Shown piece after piece: positions 17,799 to 25,740 of a stretch of DNA of 64,000 nucleotides. Made by a program: the position numbers and the translations under genes. The notes below the pieces were generated by a model that saw only the letters and a program-made list of their open reading frames with translations, made no database searches and was not told where the DNA came from. The stretch is from Streptomyces lomondensis (GTDB lineage: Bacteria; Actinomycetota; Actinomycetes; Streptomycetales; Streptomycetaceae). Within the stretch, counting starts at the first letter, position 1. Each line of letters begins with the position of its first letter. The DNA is taken from NCBI RefSeq assembly GCF_014651035.1, contig NZ_BMWC01000015.1, positions 62,001 to 126,000 of the forward strand, given 5' to 3'.

Positions 17799-18455
17799 TC
17801 AGCCCAGGTAGAGCGGGAGCTTCGCGGCCAGTTCGCCGAGGTCGGCCCGCTCCGCCTCGGTCGGCGCCCGCCTCCCGGTGCCGACCAGCAGCGCGTCCAG
17901 GTCGTGGAACGACGCCGGGAACGCGCTTCCCGCGATCCGCTCCAGCAACTCGCGGGACCGGGCGAGCCCCTCCGCCGGCGGCTGCTCCGGATCCGGGAGG
18001 TGCGCGATCAGGTCGAGGTGGTGCAGCGTCCACTCCAGGACGTACACCGAGAGGAAGTCGGCCACCGTGAAGACCTCGTCACGGGTACTGACCCGGGACG
18101 CGGGATCGGCGAGCAGGGCGGCGCGGCCGGCGGCGGAGCCGACGTCGTCCAGGTGGAACTTGAGCAGGTGCGGCTCCTCGTACGCCGCCGCCAGCCGGAC
18201 CGTCAGCGCGTCGAGCGGGTCCTCGCCGGTCGGCGGCGTGTCGGAGACCTCCCAGTAGGTCACCGCGTCACGGGTCGGTTCCCGGCCGGAGGGGGTGGCC
18301 AGGGTGATCAGGACGTCCTGGGCGTCGATGACCAGATGGCAGACCAGGTCCCGCACCAGCCAGCCCGTACAGCCGGAGGGCCGCGCGAAGTCCTCGTCGG
18401 AGAGGTCGTCAACCGCCGCGCGCAGTGCCGCCCAGGAGCGTGAGAAGAGATCCAC
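17799..18455 (-). CDS. maleylpyruvate isomerase N-terminal domain / DinB-like protein
   Basis: A 218-residue protein of the DinB four-helix superfamily, mycothiol-dependent isomerase-like. Candidate metal ligands are in GWLVRDLVCHLVIDAQD (first His) and in the downstream EWTLHHLDL (Glu and His). Actinobacterial members are often mycothiol-dependent enzymes, but most are uncharacterised. The start is uncertain: I took GTG at 18455, since upstream sequence does not resemble the family and no other good start is near. It is divergent from the amidinotransferase gene. The 226 bp between its stop and the ABC transporter start contain nothing I recognise. Confidence 0.7.
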   Translation of the reverse strand: MDLFSRSWAALRAAVDDLSDEDFARPSGCTGWLVRDLVCHLVIDAQDVLITLATPSGREPTRDAVTYWEVSDTPPTGEDPLDALTVRLAAAYEEPHLLKFHLDDVGSAAGRAALLADPASRVSTRDEVFTVADFLSVYVLEWTLHHLDLIAHLPDPEQPPAEGLARSRELLERIAGSAFPASFHDLDALLVGTGRRAPTEAERADLGELAAKLPLYLG

Positions 18456-18620
18456 CTCGGCAACGTAGTGCGGCGCCGCGAGCGTGGACAAGCGGATTCG
18501 GGGCACTTTGCTCGGTACCGTGGGCGTCGCGACCGTTGACGTGGACAGCACCGGCAGGCCACGTTGAGTAACCTGGCAAGTGCGGCGCATCACCAAGCGC
18601 GCGATCCCAAGGTGGTGAGC

Positions 18621-19757
18621 ATGACCGTCCTGCGGAACCCCGGAGTACCGACCGAGACCGGCCAGCCGACGGAGCAGCTCCTGTCGCCGGTCAACTCGCA
18701 CACCGAGTGGGATCCGCTGGAGGAGATCATCGTCGGGCGCCTGGAGGGCGCGACGATCCCCTCCGACCACCCGGTGGTGACCTGCAACGTCCCGCCGTGG
18801 GCGGGGCGGCTCCAGGGGCTCGCCGCGGGCCTGCGGTATCCGCGCATGCTCGTCGAGCAGGCGCAGGAGGAGATCGACCGGTTCGTCACCCTGCTGGAGT
18901 CCCTCGGCGTCACGGTCAGGCGCCCGGACGCGGTCGACCACCGGCGCCGCTTCGCCACCCCCGACTGGTCCTCGCGCGGCTTCTGCAACACCTGTCCGCG
19001 GGACAGCATGCTCGTGATCGGCGACGAGATCATCGAGACCCCGATGGCGTGGCCGTGCCGGTACTTCGAGACGCACTCCTACCGGCCCATCCTCAAGGAC
19101 TACTTCCGGCGCGGCGCGCGCTGGACGGCGGCACCCAGGCCGCAGCTCACGGACGAGCTGTTCGATCCGGACTTCCGGGTCCCGAAGGACGGCGAGCCCA
19201 TGCGGTACATCCTCACCGAGTTCGAGCCCGTGTTCGACGCGGCGGATTTCGTCCGGGCGGGACGGGACCTGTTCGTCACGCGTAGCAACGTCACCAACCG
19301 GACGGGCATCGAATGGCTGCGCCGCCACCTCGGGACGGAGTACCGCATCCACGAGATCGAGAGCCGCTGCCGCACGCCCATGCACATCGACACGACGTTC
19401 GTCCTGCTCGCGCCCGGAAAGGTGCTGATCAACCCCGAGTACATCGACCCCGACCGGCTGCCCGGCATCCTGGACTCCTGGGACGTCCTGGTCGCCCCCG
19501 AGCCGGACCCGATCGACGAGCGGCTGCTCAAGGTCACCTCGATGTGCGGCAAGTGGCTCAGCATGAACGTGCTCATGATCGACGAGCGGCGCGTGATCGC
19601 CGAGCGGCACCACACCGGCATGCTGCGGGCTCTGGAGAAGTGGGGCTTCGAGCCGATCCCCTGCGACCTGCTGCACTACGCGCCGTTCGGCGGTTCGTTC
19701 CACTGCGCGACACTCGACGTCCGGCGTCGCGGCTCGCTCCAGTCGTACTTCGACTGA
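18621..19757 (+). CDS. amidinotransferase (arginine:glycine amidinotransferase / StrB family)
   Basis: A 378-residue guanidino-group transferase. The catalytic triad can be read: Asp in EFEPVFDAADF, His in CRTPMHIDTTF, and nucleophile Cys362 in GGSFHCATLD, 17 residues from the end. Family members move the amidino group of arginine to an amine such as glycine, scyllo-inosamine phosphate or a natural-product amine. I prefer ATG at 18621, preceded by AAGGTGGTGAGC, over a TTG 57 bp upstream. No aminocyclitol or other pathway genes flank it, so the acceptor amine is unknown. Convergent with cbiO. Confidence 0.85.
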   Translation: MTVLRNPGVPTETGQPTEQLLSPVNSHTEWDPLEEIIVGRLEGATIPSDHPVVTCNVPPWAGRLQGLAAGLRYPRMLVEQAQEEIDRFVTLLESLGVTVRRPDAVDHRRRFATPDWSSRGFCNTCPRDSMLVIGDEIIETPMAWPCRYFETHSYRPILKDYFRRGARWTAAPRPQLTDELFDPDFRVPKDGEPMRYILTEFEPVFDAADFVRAGRDLFVTRSNVTNRTGIEWLRRHLGTEYRIHEIESRCRTPMHIDTTFVLLAPGKVLINPEYIDPDRLPGILDSWDVLVAPEPDPIDERLLKVTSMCGKWLSMNVLMIDERRVIAERHHTGMLRALEKWGFEPIPCDLLHYAPFGGSFHCATLDVRRRGSLQSYFD

Positions 19758-19761
19758 CCCG

Positions 19762-19787
19762 CCGCCCGGGGGCAGTCCGGCGGGCGG
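19762..19787. terminator. GC-rich stem-loop between convergent amidinotransferase and cbiO
   Basis: CCGCCCG at 19762-19768 pairs with CGGGCGG at 19781-19787 around a 12-base loop, in the 33-bp gap between two convergent genes. Short stem, so only a modest candidate. Confidence 0.4.
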
Positions 19788-19790
19788 ATC

Positions 19791-20654
19791 TCAGGCGCCG
19801 CTGCCGCCCGTCCCCAGCCGCAGTCCCGCCGCGAGGGCGGCGAGGTCGTCCGGCGTCCGCGGGCCGGGCGCCGACTCGGTCAACACGCCCTGGGCGCGGA
19901 GCAGTGCCGCGGCCGCGGCGCCCCACGGCAGCCGCAGCCCCGCCTCCCGCAGGAGATCCGTCCGGGCCAGAACCGTGGGCGCGGGCCCGGTGCGGACGCC
20001 GGTCGGCGTGAGGAGTGCCGCGTCGTCGGCCCAGCGCAGGGCGAGGTCGACGTCGTGGGTGGCCATCACGACCGTGGTGCCCCGCGCGCGGAGCCCGTCG
20101 AGCGTGGTGAGGAGCCGTTCCTGGCCGTCGGGGTCGAGCCCGGCCGTCGGCTCGTCGAGGACGAGGACCCGGGGCCGCATCGCGACCGCCCCCGCGATCG
20201 CGGTCCGCTTGCGCTGCCCGTAGGAGAGCAGATGGGTGGGCCGGCCGGCCAGGGCGGCGATGTCCAGGGCGTCGAGCGCCTCCGCCACCCGCGCCCTCAC
20301 CTCCGCGTCGGGCAGGCCGAGGTTCAGCGGGCCGAACGACACGTCCTGCTCGACGGAGGCAGCGAACAGCTGGTCGTCCGGGTCCTGCACGACCAGCTGG
20401 ACGGTCGTCCGCAGCCGGGTCAGGCCCGTGCGGTCGTACGACACCGGCCGCCCCTCGACCGTCAGCCGGCCTTCGTGCGGCTTCAGTCCGCCGCTGAGCA
20501 GCCGCATCAGGGTGGTCTTGCCGCTGCCGTTGCGGCCGAGCAGCGCGAGCGCGCGCCCCTCGCGGATGTCGAAGTCGAGGCCGCCGATCACGGCCGGGCC
20601 GTCCTCGTAGGCGAAGGACGCGCCCCGCAGGGCGACGAGGGCGGGCTCGCTCAT
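19791..20654 (-). CDS. cbiO: energy-coupling factor cobalt transporter ATPase CbiO
   Basis: A 287-residue ABC ATPase. Walker A is GRNGSGKTTLM, the Q-loop VVQDPDDQLFA is the one typical of ECF ATPases, the signature region is LSYGQRKRTAIAGAV and Walker B VLVLDEPTAGLDPDG. It powers Co2+ uptake with CbiQ and CbiMN. ATG at 20654 overlaps the cbiQ stop by 4 bp (ATGA). Last gene of a cbiMNQO operon headed by a cobalamin riboswitch; a nickel role is possible for the family but the B12 riboswitch favours cobalt. Confidence 0.9.
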   Translation of the reverse strand: MSEPALVALRGASFAYEDGPAVIGGLDFDIREGRALALLGRNGSGKTTLMRLLSGGLKPHEGRLTVEGRPVSYDRTGLTRLRTTVQLVVQDPDDQLFAASVEQDVSFGPLNLGLPDAEVRARVAEALDALDIAALAGRPTHLLSYGQRKRTAIAGAVAMRPRVLVLDEPTAGLDPDGQERLLTTLDGLRARGTTVVMATHDVDLALRWADDAALLTPTGVRTGPAPTVLARTDLLREAGLRLPWGAAAAALLRAQGVLTESAPGPRTPDDLAALAAGLRLGTGGSGA

Positions 20655-21400
20655 GTCAGCGGCCTTTCCAGGACGAGGGTGAGGACGGCCAGCGCCGCGA
20701 GGAGCGCGCAACTGGCCGCCGTGAAGCGGACGGAGACCCGGGCCTCGGGCACCAGGACGCGCAGGGTGCCGTCGTAGCCGCGCCCGGCGAGACCGGCCTG
20801 GAGGCGGGTCGCCCGGTCGAAGGCCCGCACGAACGCGGTGGCGCCCAGCCCGGCCAGGGAGCGCCACTCCGCGGCCCGGCTGGTGTGCCCGAGCCGGGCG
20901 GCCTGGGCGTCCCGGATGCGGCGCACGGAGTCCAGGAGCAGGAAGCTCATCCGGTACGTCACCAGGGCGACGTCGACGACCGGCGCGGGCACTCCGGCCT
21001 TCACCAGCCGCGGCAGCAGGTCGGACATCGGCGTGGTGAAGGCGAACAGCAGCACGCCCAGGGAGGCCGCCGAGGTGCGCAGCAGCAACTCCCCGGCCCG
21101 CACCGGCCCGTCACCGGCGAGGGAGACCAAGCCCCCCGGCCCGCCGACCTGGACGAGCAGGGTGACCGCGCCGGTCACGCAGAAGCCGAGCGGCACCCGG
21201 TAGGCCCGCCACAGCCGCCGGCCGGGCACGCCGGCCGGACCCAGCAGCAGGGAAAGGGCCGTCACGAGCACCAGGGCCGCGCCCGGCCAGGGCGGCAGCG
21301 AGATGGCCAGCACGGTGAGGCCGAGTCCGAGCACGGCCTTGTCCACGGGATGGCGGCGGCGCCAGCGACTGCTGTGCGCCGCCGCGTCGATCGGCAGCAC
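20651..21400 (-). CDS. cbiQ: cobalt ECF transporter transmembrane protein CbiQ
   Basis: A 249-residue membrane protein with about five hydrophobic segments. It contains the coupling-helix region typical of ECF T-components, around DAQAARLGHTSRAAEWRSLA, with the Ala-Arg-Gly-type contacts to the ATPase. It links CbiO to the substrate-binding CbiMN. The start is GTG at 21400, 5 bp after the cbiN stop; its stop overlaps cbiO. Assignment rests on order and membrane topology as much as on motifs. Confidence 0.88.
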   Translation of the reverse strand: MLPIDAAAHSSRWRRRHPVDKAVLGLGLTVLAISLPPWPGAALVLVTALSLLLGPAGVPGRRLWRAYRVPLGFCVTGAVTLLVQVGGPGGLVSLAGDGPVRAGELLLRTSAASLGVLLFAFTTPMSDLLPRLVKAGVPAPVVDVALVTYRMSFLLLDSVRRIRDAQAARLGHTSRAAEWRSLAGLGATAFVRAFDRATRLQAGLAGRGYDGTLRVLVPEARVSVRFTAASCALLAALAVLTLVLERPLT

Positions 21401-21405
21401 GCGGC

Positions 21406-21780
21406 TCAGGCCCCTTCGGCCCCGGACGCCCCCGCGGCGCTCACGGCACCCGCGTCATCGGCCTCCTGACGGGCCATCGCCCGTTCCTCGCCCTGGCGCC
21501 GGCCGCGCCGCAGGCCGAAGTAGTAGGCGAGAACGCCCGCGCCGATCGCCGCCTGGAGGGCGAACAGCGCCGACTCGATCTCCCCGGACGGCGGCTCGTA
21601 CAGCGGTGAGAACCAGGGCTCGTAGTCCGGGTCCAGCTCGGTGATGGCCGTCTCCGCCTGGGCGTCGGCGCCCGCGAACGGCTCCTCCTTGTGGTCGCCG
21701 AGGCCCAGCGCGAGCGGCAGCACGGCGAGCGCGGCCACGACGAGCAGCAGCACCAGGTTGATCTTCGTGTTCCGGCTCAT
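21406..21780 (-). CDS. cbiN: cobalt transporter accessory protein CbiN
   Basis: A 124-residue protein with two transmembrane segments: residues about 8-28 and about 75-95. Between them is the extracytoplasmic loop with DPDYEPWFSPLYEPPSGEIES, characteristic of CbiN/PDGLE proteins. CbiN helps load Co2+ into CbiM. The polar, Ala/Gly-rich C-terminal tail is longer than usual. ATG at 21780 overlaps the cbiM stop (ATGA). Confidence 0.88.
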   Translation of the reverse strand: MSRNTKINLVLLLVVAALAVLPLALGLGDHKEEPFAGADAQAETAITELDPDYEPWFSPLYEPPSGEIESALFALQAAIGAGVLAYYFGLRRGRRQGEERAMARQEADDAGAVSAAGASGAEGA

Positions 21781-22478
21781 CGGGCCACCGCCTCGGTCTC
21801 GGTCCGCGCCTGCTTCCCGGCCAGGAGCACGCCCAGCCGGGTCAGTTCGCCCTTGCTGGACTGCACCAGCAGCCGCATCACGAGCACGGTCAGCAGGCCC
21901 TCGCTCACCGCGAGCGGGATCTGCGTGACGGCGAAGATGGCGCCGAACTTGCCGAGCGCGCCGAGGAATCCGCTGCCCGGGTCGGGGAAGGCCAGCGCCA
22001 GCTGCACGCTGGTGACGCAGTAGGTGGACAGGTCGGCGACGAACGCCCCGGAGAACACCGCCACCATCAGCGGCACGTCGTACCGCCGCAGCAGCTTGTA
22101 GACCGCGTATCCGGCCCAGGGCCCGGCGATCGCCATGGAGAAGACGTTGGCGCCGAGGGTGGTGAGGCCGCCGTGCGCGAGCAGCAGGGCCTGGAAGAGC
22201 AGGGTGATGGTGCCCAGCACCGCCATGATGGGCGGCCGGAACAGGATGGCCCCCAGTCCGGTGCCGGTGGGGTGGGAGCAACTGCCGGTGACGGACGGCA
22301 GTTTCAGGGCGGACAGGACGAACGTGAAGGCGCCGGAGGCACCGAGGAGCAGGGTGCTCTCGGGGTGCTCGCGCACTTCACGGGTGAGCGACCGGACTCC
22401 GTGGACGACGAACGGCGCCGACGCGGCGCCCCAGGCGACCGCGTGCGCCGGAGGCAGGAAACCCTCGGCTATGTGCAT
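21777..22478 (-). CDS. cbiM: cobalt transporter substrate-binding membrane protein CbiM
   Basis: A 233-residue membrane protein beginning MHIAEGFLPPAHAV. In CbiM/NikM the N-terminal Met-His pair is a metal ligand and must be the true terminus, which supports ATG at 22478. Another His is in SCSHPTGTGLGAI. First gene of cbiMNQO. A cobalamin riboswitch fills its leader, so the operon should shut down when cellular B12 is high. Confidence 0.93.
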   Translation of the reverse strand: MHIAEGFLPPAHAVAWGAASAPFVVHGVRSLTREVREHPESTLLLGASGAFTFVLSALKLPSVTGSCSHPTGTGLGAILFRPPIMAVLGTITLLFQALLLAHGGLTTLGANVFSMAIAGPWAGYAVYKLLRRYDVPLMVAVFSGAFVADLSTYCVTSVQLALAFPDPGSGFLGALGKFGAIFAVTQIPLAVSEGLLTVLVMRLLVQSSKGELTRLGVLLAGKQARTETEAVAR

Positions 22479-22520
22479 GGCTCAGCAGACCCTCTCCAGC
22501 ACCTCGTGGATGGTTGACGC

Positions 22521-22690
22521 GCCTTGGCCGGTCTCCTGGCTGACGGGTACCACCGCCCGTGCTCCGCCTTCCCGGGTCCTTGAGGACCCAGTGGCTGCCC
22601 GTGAGGGCCGGAGCCGGACTTCCCGATTCACAGTGGCGAGGGCCGCACCGGCATCACACCGGATTTCCCGTTCACCAAGGCGTGGTGACA
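22521..22690 (-). promoter_or_regulatory. cobalamin (adenosylcobalamin) riboswitch
   Basis: On the minus strand the leader carries conserved cobalamin-riboswitch blocks: a 5' GGTGAACGGGAA...CCGGTG segment near 22660-22680, the B12-box-like GCCACTGTGAATCGGGAAG near 22620-22637, and the 3' GTCAGCCAGGAGACCGGCC block near 22526-22544. It ends about 45 bases before the cbiM start. The 345-bp gap between cbiM and the kinase gene holds this element; the remaining ~130 bp next to the kinase stop show only GC-rich sequence that may include its terminator. Confidence 0.92.
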
Positions 22691-22823
22691 ATAAGGCCGG
22701 GATAAGGGCGATGACAAGCCACGCAGGGGGCGCGCGAGGGGGCGCCCGCTCGCACACCGGCGCAATCCTCCCGCGGATCCGCGCGAGACGGGCGGCGCCC
22801 CGGCCCCACGACCACCGGCCGCG

Positions 22824-24233
22824 TCAGTCGTCGTCGCCGTCGTCTCCGTCGTCGCCCTCCTGGATCTTGTGCGGCTTCTCCTGCTTGGGCTTCTCCGCCT
22901 GCTCCGGCCCGCTGGTCGCCTCCTCCGTGGGGGCCGTGGCGCTGGGGGTCGGCGAGGGAGGGGCCGGGGAGACGGACGGAGTCGTGGACGGGGTGACATC
23001 GGCCACTGTGCCCGCGCCGGGAGCGGTGGCCGGTTCCGGGTCGGAGGAGAGGGGCGAGGCGGAGTCGCCGGACGCCGGGGCGGCCGGGCTGCTCGCGGAC
23101 GGTGAGGCGTCCGGATCCGTGCCCTCCGTCGCGGTGTTGTCCGGGGAGAACCACAGCATGCCGGCGAGCATCGCCGCGACGAAGAGCGCCGCCGCGGCGA
23201 TCGTCGCGGCGGTTCTCGAGCTGCTGCCGAGGCCGCCGCGCGGTGCGGAGCGGCGTGCACGCCCGGCCTGGTGTGTGCGGGTGGTGTGCAGCGCGGGGGC
23301 GCCGGGCAGCGCGTACGTGGACACGCTGCCGGTCTCGGGCGGCGGGTACGTTCCCGGTCCGGAGGGCGGCACCGGGGACGCGGCCTCCGGCAGCGGCTCG
23401 GGCAGCCCCCGCCAGGCGCCGCCGGCGAACCACTCGGCGGCCTGCTGGGCCGAGGGCCGGTCCTCGGGCTGCTTGGCGAGCAGCCCGAGGAGGTAGCTCT
23501 CGAAGGCCGGTGGCAGACCGGCGACACCCAGCTCGCGGGGCGGCACGGGGGCGGTGTCGAGGTGCTGGTGGAGGAGGGCCACGGCGGTGTCGGCCTGGAA
23601 CGGCGGGCGGCCGCTGAGGAGCTGGTAGAGCACGCACCCCAGGGAGTACATGTCGGAGGCGGGCCCCGCGGGCTGCCCCAGGGCGCGTTCGGGCGCGAGG
23701 TACAGGCCGGTGCCGACGATCTGGCCGGTGGCGGTGAGCGCGGCACCGGGGTCGTCGAGGAACCGCGCGATGCCGAAGTCGCCGATCTTCAGGGTGCCGC
23801 CCGCGTCCAGCAGCAGGTTGGCGGGCTTGACGTCGCGGTGGACGATGCCCTGCGCGTGTGCGGCGGCGAGCCCGGCGGCGGCCTGCGCGGCGAGGGAGGC
23901 CACCCGCTCGGCGGGGAGCGCGCCGGACACGGCGAGCACCCGGGCGAGGCTGTCGCCCTCGACCAGCTCCATCACCAGGTACAGCCGGTTGTCGTACTCG
24001 CCGAAGTCCAGTACACCGACCACGTTCGGGTGGTTGAGACGCCCGGCGGTCTGGGCCTCCAGGCGGAACCGGGAGGCCGCCGTGGCGTCGGTGTCCTGGG
24101 GCAGCAGCAGCTTCACGGCCACCGCTCTGGCGAGCGTCTCGTCGTACGCCCGCCAGACCTCTCCCATTCCACCGCGCCCGATCTCAACATCCAGCCGGTA
24201 GCGGCCCGCTAGCAGCACTCGTCCTCGTCTCAT
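22824..24233 (-). CDS. membrane-anchored Ser/Thr protein kinase with acidic C-terminal tail
   Basis: A 469-residue Hanks-type kinase. Residues about 10-270 hold the catalytic domain: GRGGMGEVWRAY glycine loop, AVKLLL lysine, HRDVKPANLLLD catalytic loop, DFGIARF and the APE-like APERALG. A Pro/Ser-rich linker leads to one transmembrane segment (AATIAAAALFVAAMLAGML). Outside the membrane is a low-complexity Ser/Pro/Thr domain ending in a Gly-Asp repeat (GDDGDDGDDD) coded by short tandem triplets. No PASTA or other known sensor domain is seen, so the signal is unknown. ATG at 24233. Monocistronic in appearance; the cbi operon lies downstream behind its own riboswitch. Confidence 0.92.
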   Translation of the reverse strand: MRRGRVLLAGRYRLDVEIGRGGMGEVWRAYDETLARAVAVKLLLPQDTDATAASRFRLEAQTAGRLNHPNVVGVLDFGEYDNRLYLVMELVEGDSLARVLAVSGALPAERVASLAAQAAAGLAAAHAQGIVHRDVKPANLLLDAGGTLKIGDFGIARFLDDPGAALTATGQIVGTGLYLAPERALGQPAGPASDMYSLGCVLYQLLSGRPPFQADTAVALLHQHLDTAPVPPRELGVAGLPPAFESYLLGLLAKQPEDRPSAQQAAEWFAGGAWRGLPEPLPEAASPVPPSGPGTYPPPETGSVSTYALPGAPALHTTRTHQAGRARRSAPRGGLGSSSRTAATIAAAALFVAAMLAGMLWFSPDNTATEGTDPDASPSASSPAAPASGDSASPLSSDPEPATAPGAGTVADVTPSTTPSVSPAPPSPTPSATAPTEEATSGPEQAEKPKQEKPHKIQEGDDGDDGDDD

Positions 24234-24441
24234 GCGTGTGGGAAGGTCATCGCCGCAGGCCGAACTCCCCGTGGTCGCACGGGGCTTGGTGGGGGGTGCC
24301 GCAGCCGACCCAGGATACTGGCGTCGCGTGACCGCCGTTCTCCGGAGCGGTGTCCGCGGGCGGTACGGTCCCGAAAATCCCGGAAGGGGGGTGTCGCCCG
24401 CCGGAGTGACGCTCCCGCGCGGGTGGTTGCCGCACGGTGGG

Positions 24442-25740
24442 TCAGGACGCCGCCGCGGCCCCCTCCTCCCGGCGCGGCAGCAGCGCCACCGCCAGGGCCG
24501 GTACGGCCGCGAGGACCAGCCACGGCACCGCGGCCGGGAGTCCCAGGTCGAGCAGGGAGCCGGTGGCCGCGCTGCCGACGAGCACGATCAGGCCGGATAC
24601 GGAGGACAGCGCACCCATGTACAGGCCGAGCCGGCCCTCCTCGGCGAGGTCGGGCACCCAGGCGCGGGCGGCGGGCACGACCAGCATCTGCCCCACGGTG
24701 AGCAGCACGACGAAACCGGCGGCCGGCAGCAGCCCGGCGGCGCCCGTCCAGCCGGCGGGGCGCGCGGCGGCCACCACCGCGAAGCCGGACGCGATCAGCA
24801 GCAGCCCGGCGGTCATGGAGCGGCGCAGGCCGAGCCGGTCGCCCGCCCAGCGGGTCACCGGCAGCTGAGCGAACACCACCAGCACCGAGGACAGGGCGAA
24901 CAGCCAGGACAGCGGCGCCTGGGAGCCCGCCGCGCGCTGCACCTCGTCCGGCAGGGCCAGATACAGCTGGTTGTAGGCGAGCAGGTACGTGCCGTACGCG
25001 CAGCACAGGGCCAGGAAGCGGCGATTGCGCAGCAGCACGCGCGCCCCGCCCCGCTCCCGGACGCGGACCCGGCCGGGGATGTGCTGCGGCATCAGCCACA
25101 GGTGCCCGGCGAGGACGAGCACGAAGACCGCGGCACCGGCGAGGCACGCGGTGCGGAAGTCGACGGCGAGCAGCAGCGCGCCCAGCAGCGGTCCGACGAA
25201 GGCCCCGGCCTGGCCCGCCACGCTGAACAGCGCCAGCACCCGGGTGCGCGGGCCGTGCCGCTCCTCCTCCCAGACCACCGCCTGGCGGGCCACCTCGGAC
25301 TCCACGGCGGGGGAGAACAGCGCGGCGGCGAAACCGATCACCAGCACCGCCCCGATCACGGCCCCGCTCGCCTCGGCGTACCCGAGCCAGGCGAACCCGG
25401 CGATGCGCAGCACGCAGCCGGCCAGCACGACCGGGCGCACTCCCCACCGGTCGACGAGCCAGCCGCCGACCACGAACAGCCCCTGCTGGCTGAAGGTGCG
25501 CAGCCCGAGCACGAAGCCGACCAGCCAGCCCGCCATGCCGATCGCGGTGCCCAGGTGCTCGGCGAGGAACGGCAGGACGGCGTAGAAGCCGATGTTGAAG
25601 GCGAGTTGGGTGAGGATCAGCAGCCGCAGCAGCGGGGACAGGTCCTTCCAGAGCCGCCAGGTGCTCTCGCGCGGAGCGCGCGGGGCCTTGGACGTACGGG
25701 CGGTTCGGCGGGGCAGTACGCGGGAGATACGGTCGGTCAT
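24442..25740 (-). CDS. MFS transporter
   Basis: A 432-residue major facilitator with about 12 transmembrane segments and a basic loop after helix 2 (GWLVDRWGVRPVVL), the MFS motif A region. It resembles drug/proton exporters of the MdtH/YfcJ kind. ATG at 25740 overlaps the stop of the fused permease gene by 4 bp (ATGA), so the two are translated together. The coupling of an exporter to a peptide/nickel-type permease is unusual, and the substrate is not predictable. The 208 bp downstream, before the kinase start, show no gene. Confidence 0.85.
   Translation of the reverse strand: MTDRISRVLPRRTARTSKAPRAPRESTWRLWKDLSPLLRLLILTQLAFNIGFYAVLPFLAEHLGTAIGMAGWLVGFVLGLRTFSQQGLFVVGGWLVDRWGVRPVVLAGCVLRIAGFAWLGYAEASGAVIGAVLVIGFAAALFSPAVESEVARQAVVWEEERHGPRTRVLALFSVAGQAGAFVGPLLGALLLAVDFRTACLAGAAVFVLVLAGHLWLMPQHIPGRVRVRERGGARVLLRNRRFLALCCAYGTYLLAYNQLYLALPDEVQRAAGSQAPLSWLFALSSVLVVFAQLPVTRWAGDRLGLRRSMTAGLLLIASGFAVVAAARPAGWTGAAGLLPAAGFVVLLTVGQMLVVPAARAWVPDLAEEGRLGLYMGALSSVSGLIVLVGSAATGSLLDLGLPAAVPWLVLAAVPALAVALLPRREEGAAAAS

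Noticed and set aside
22830..22870. Short tandem GTC/GTCGCC repeats that might suggest a repeat array or CRISPR
   Set aside because: They are in-frame codons of the kinase's acidic Gly-Asp tail; there are no spacers or regular units.
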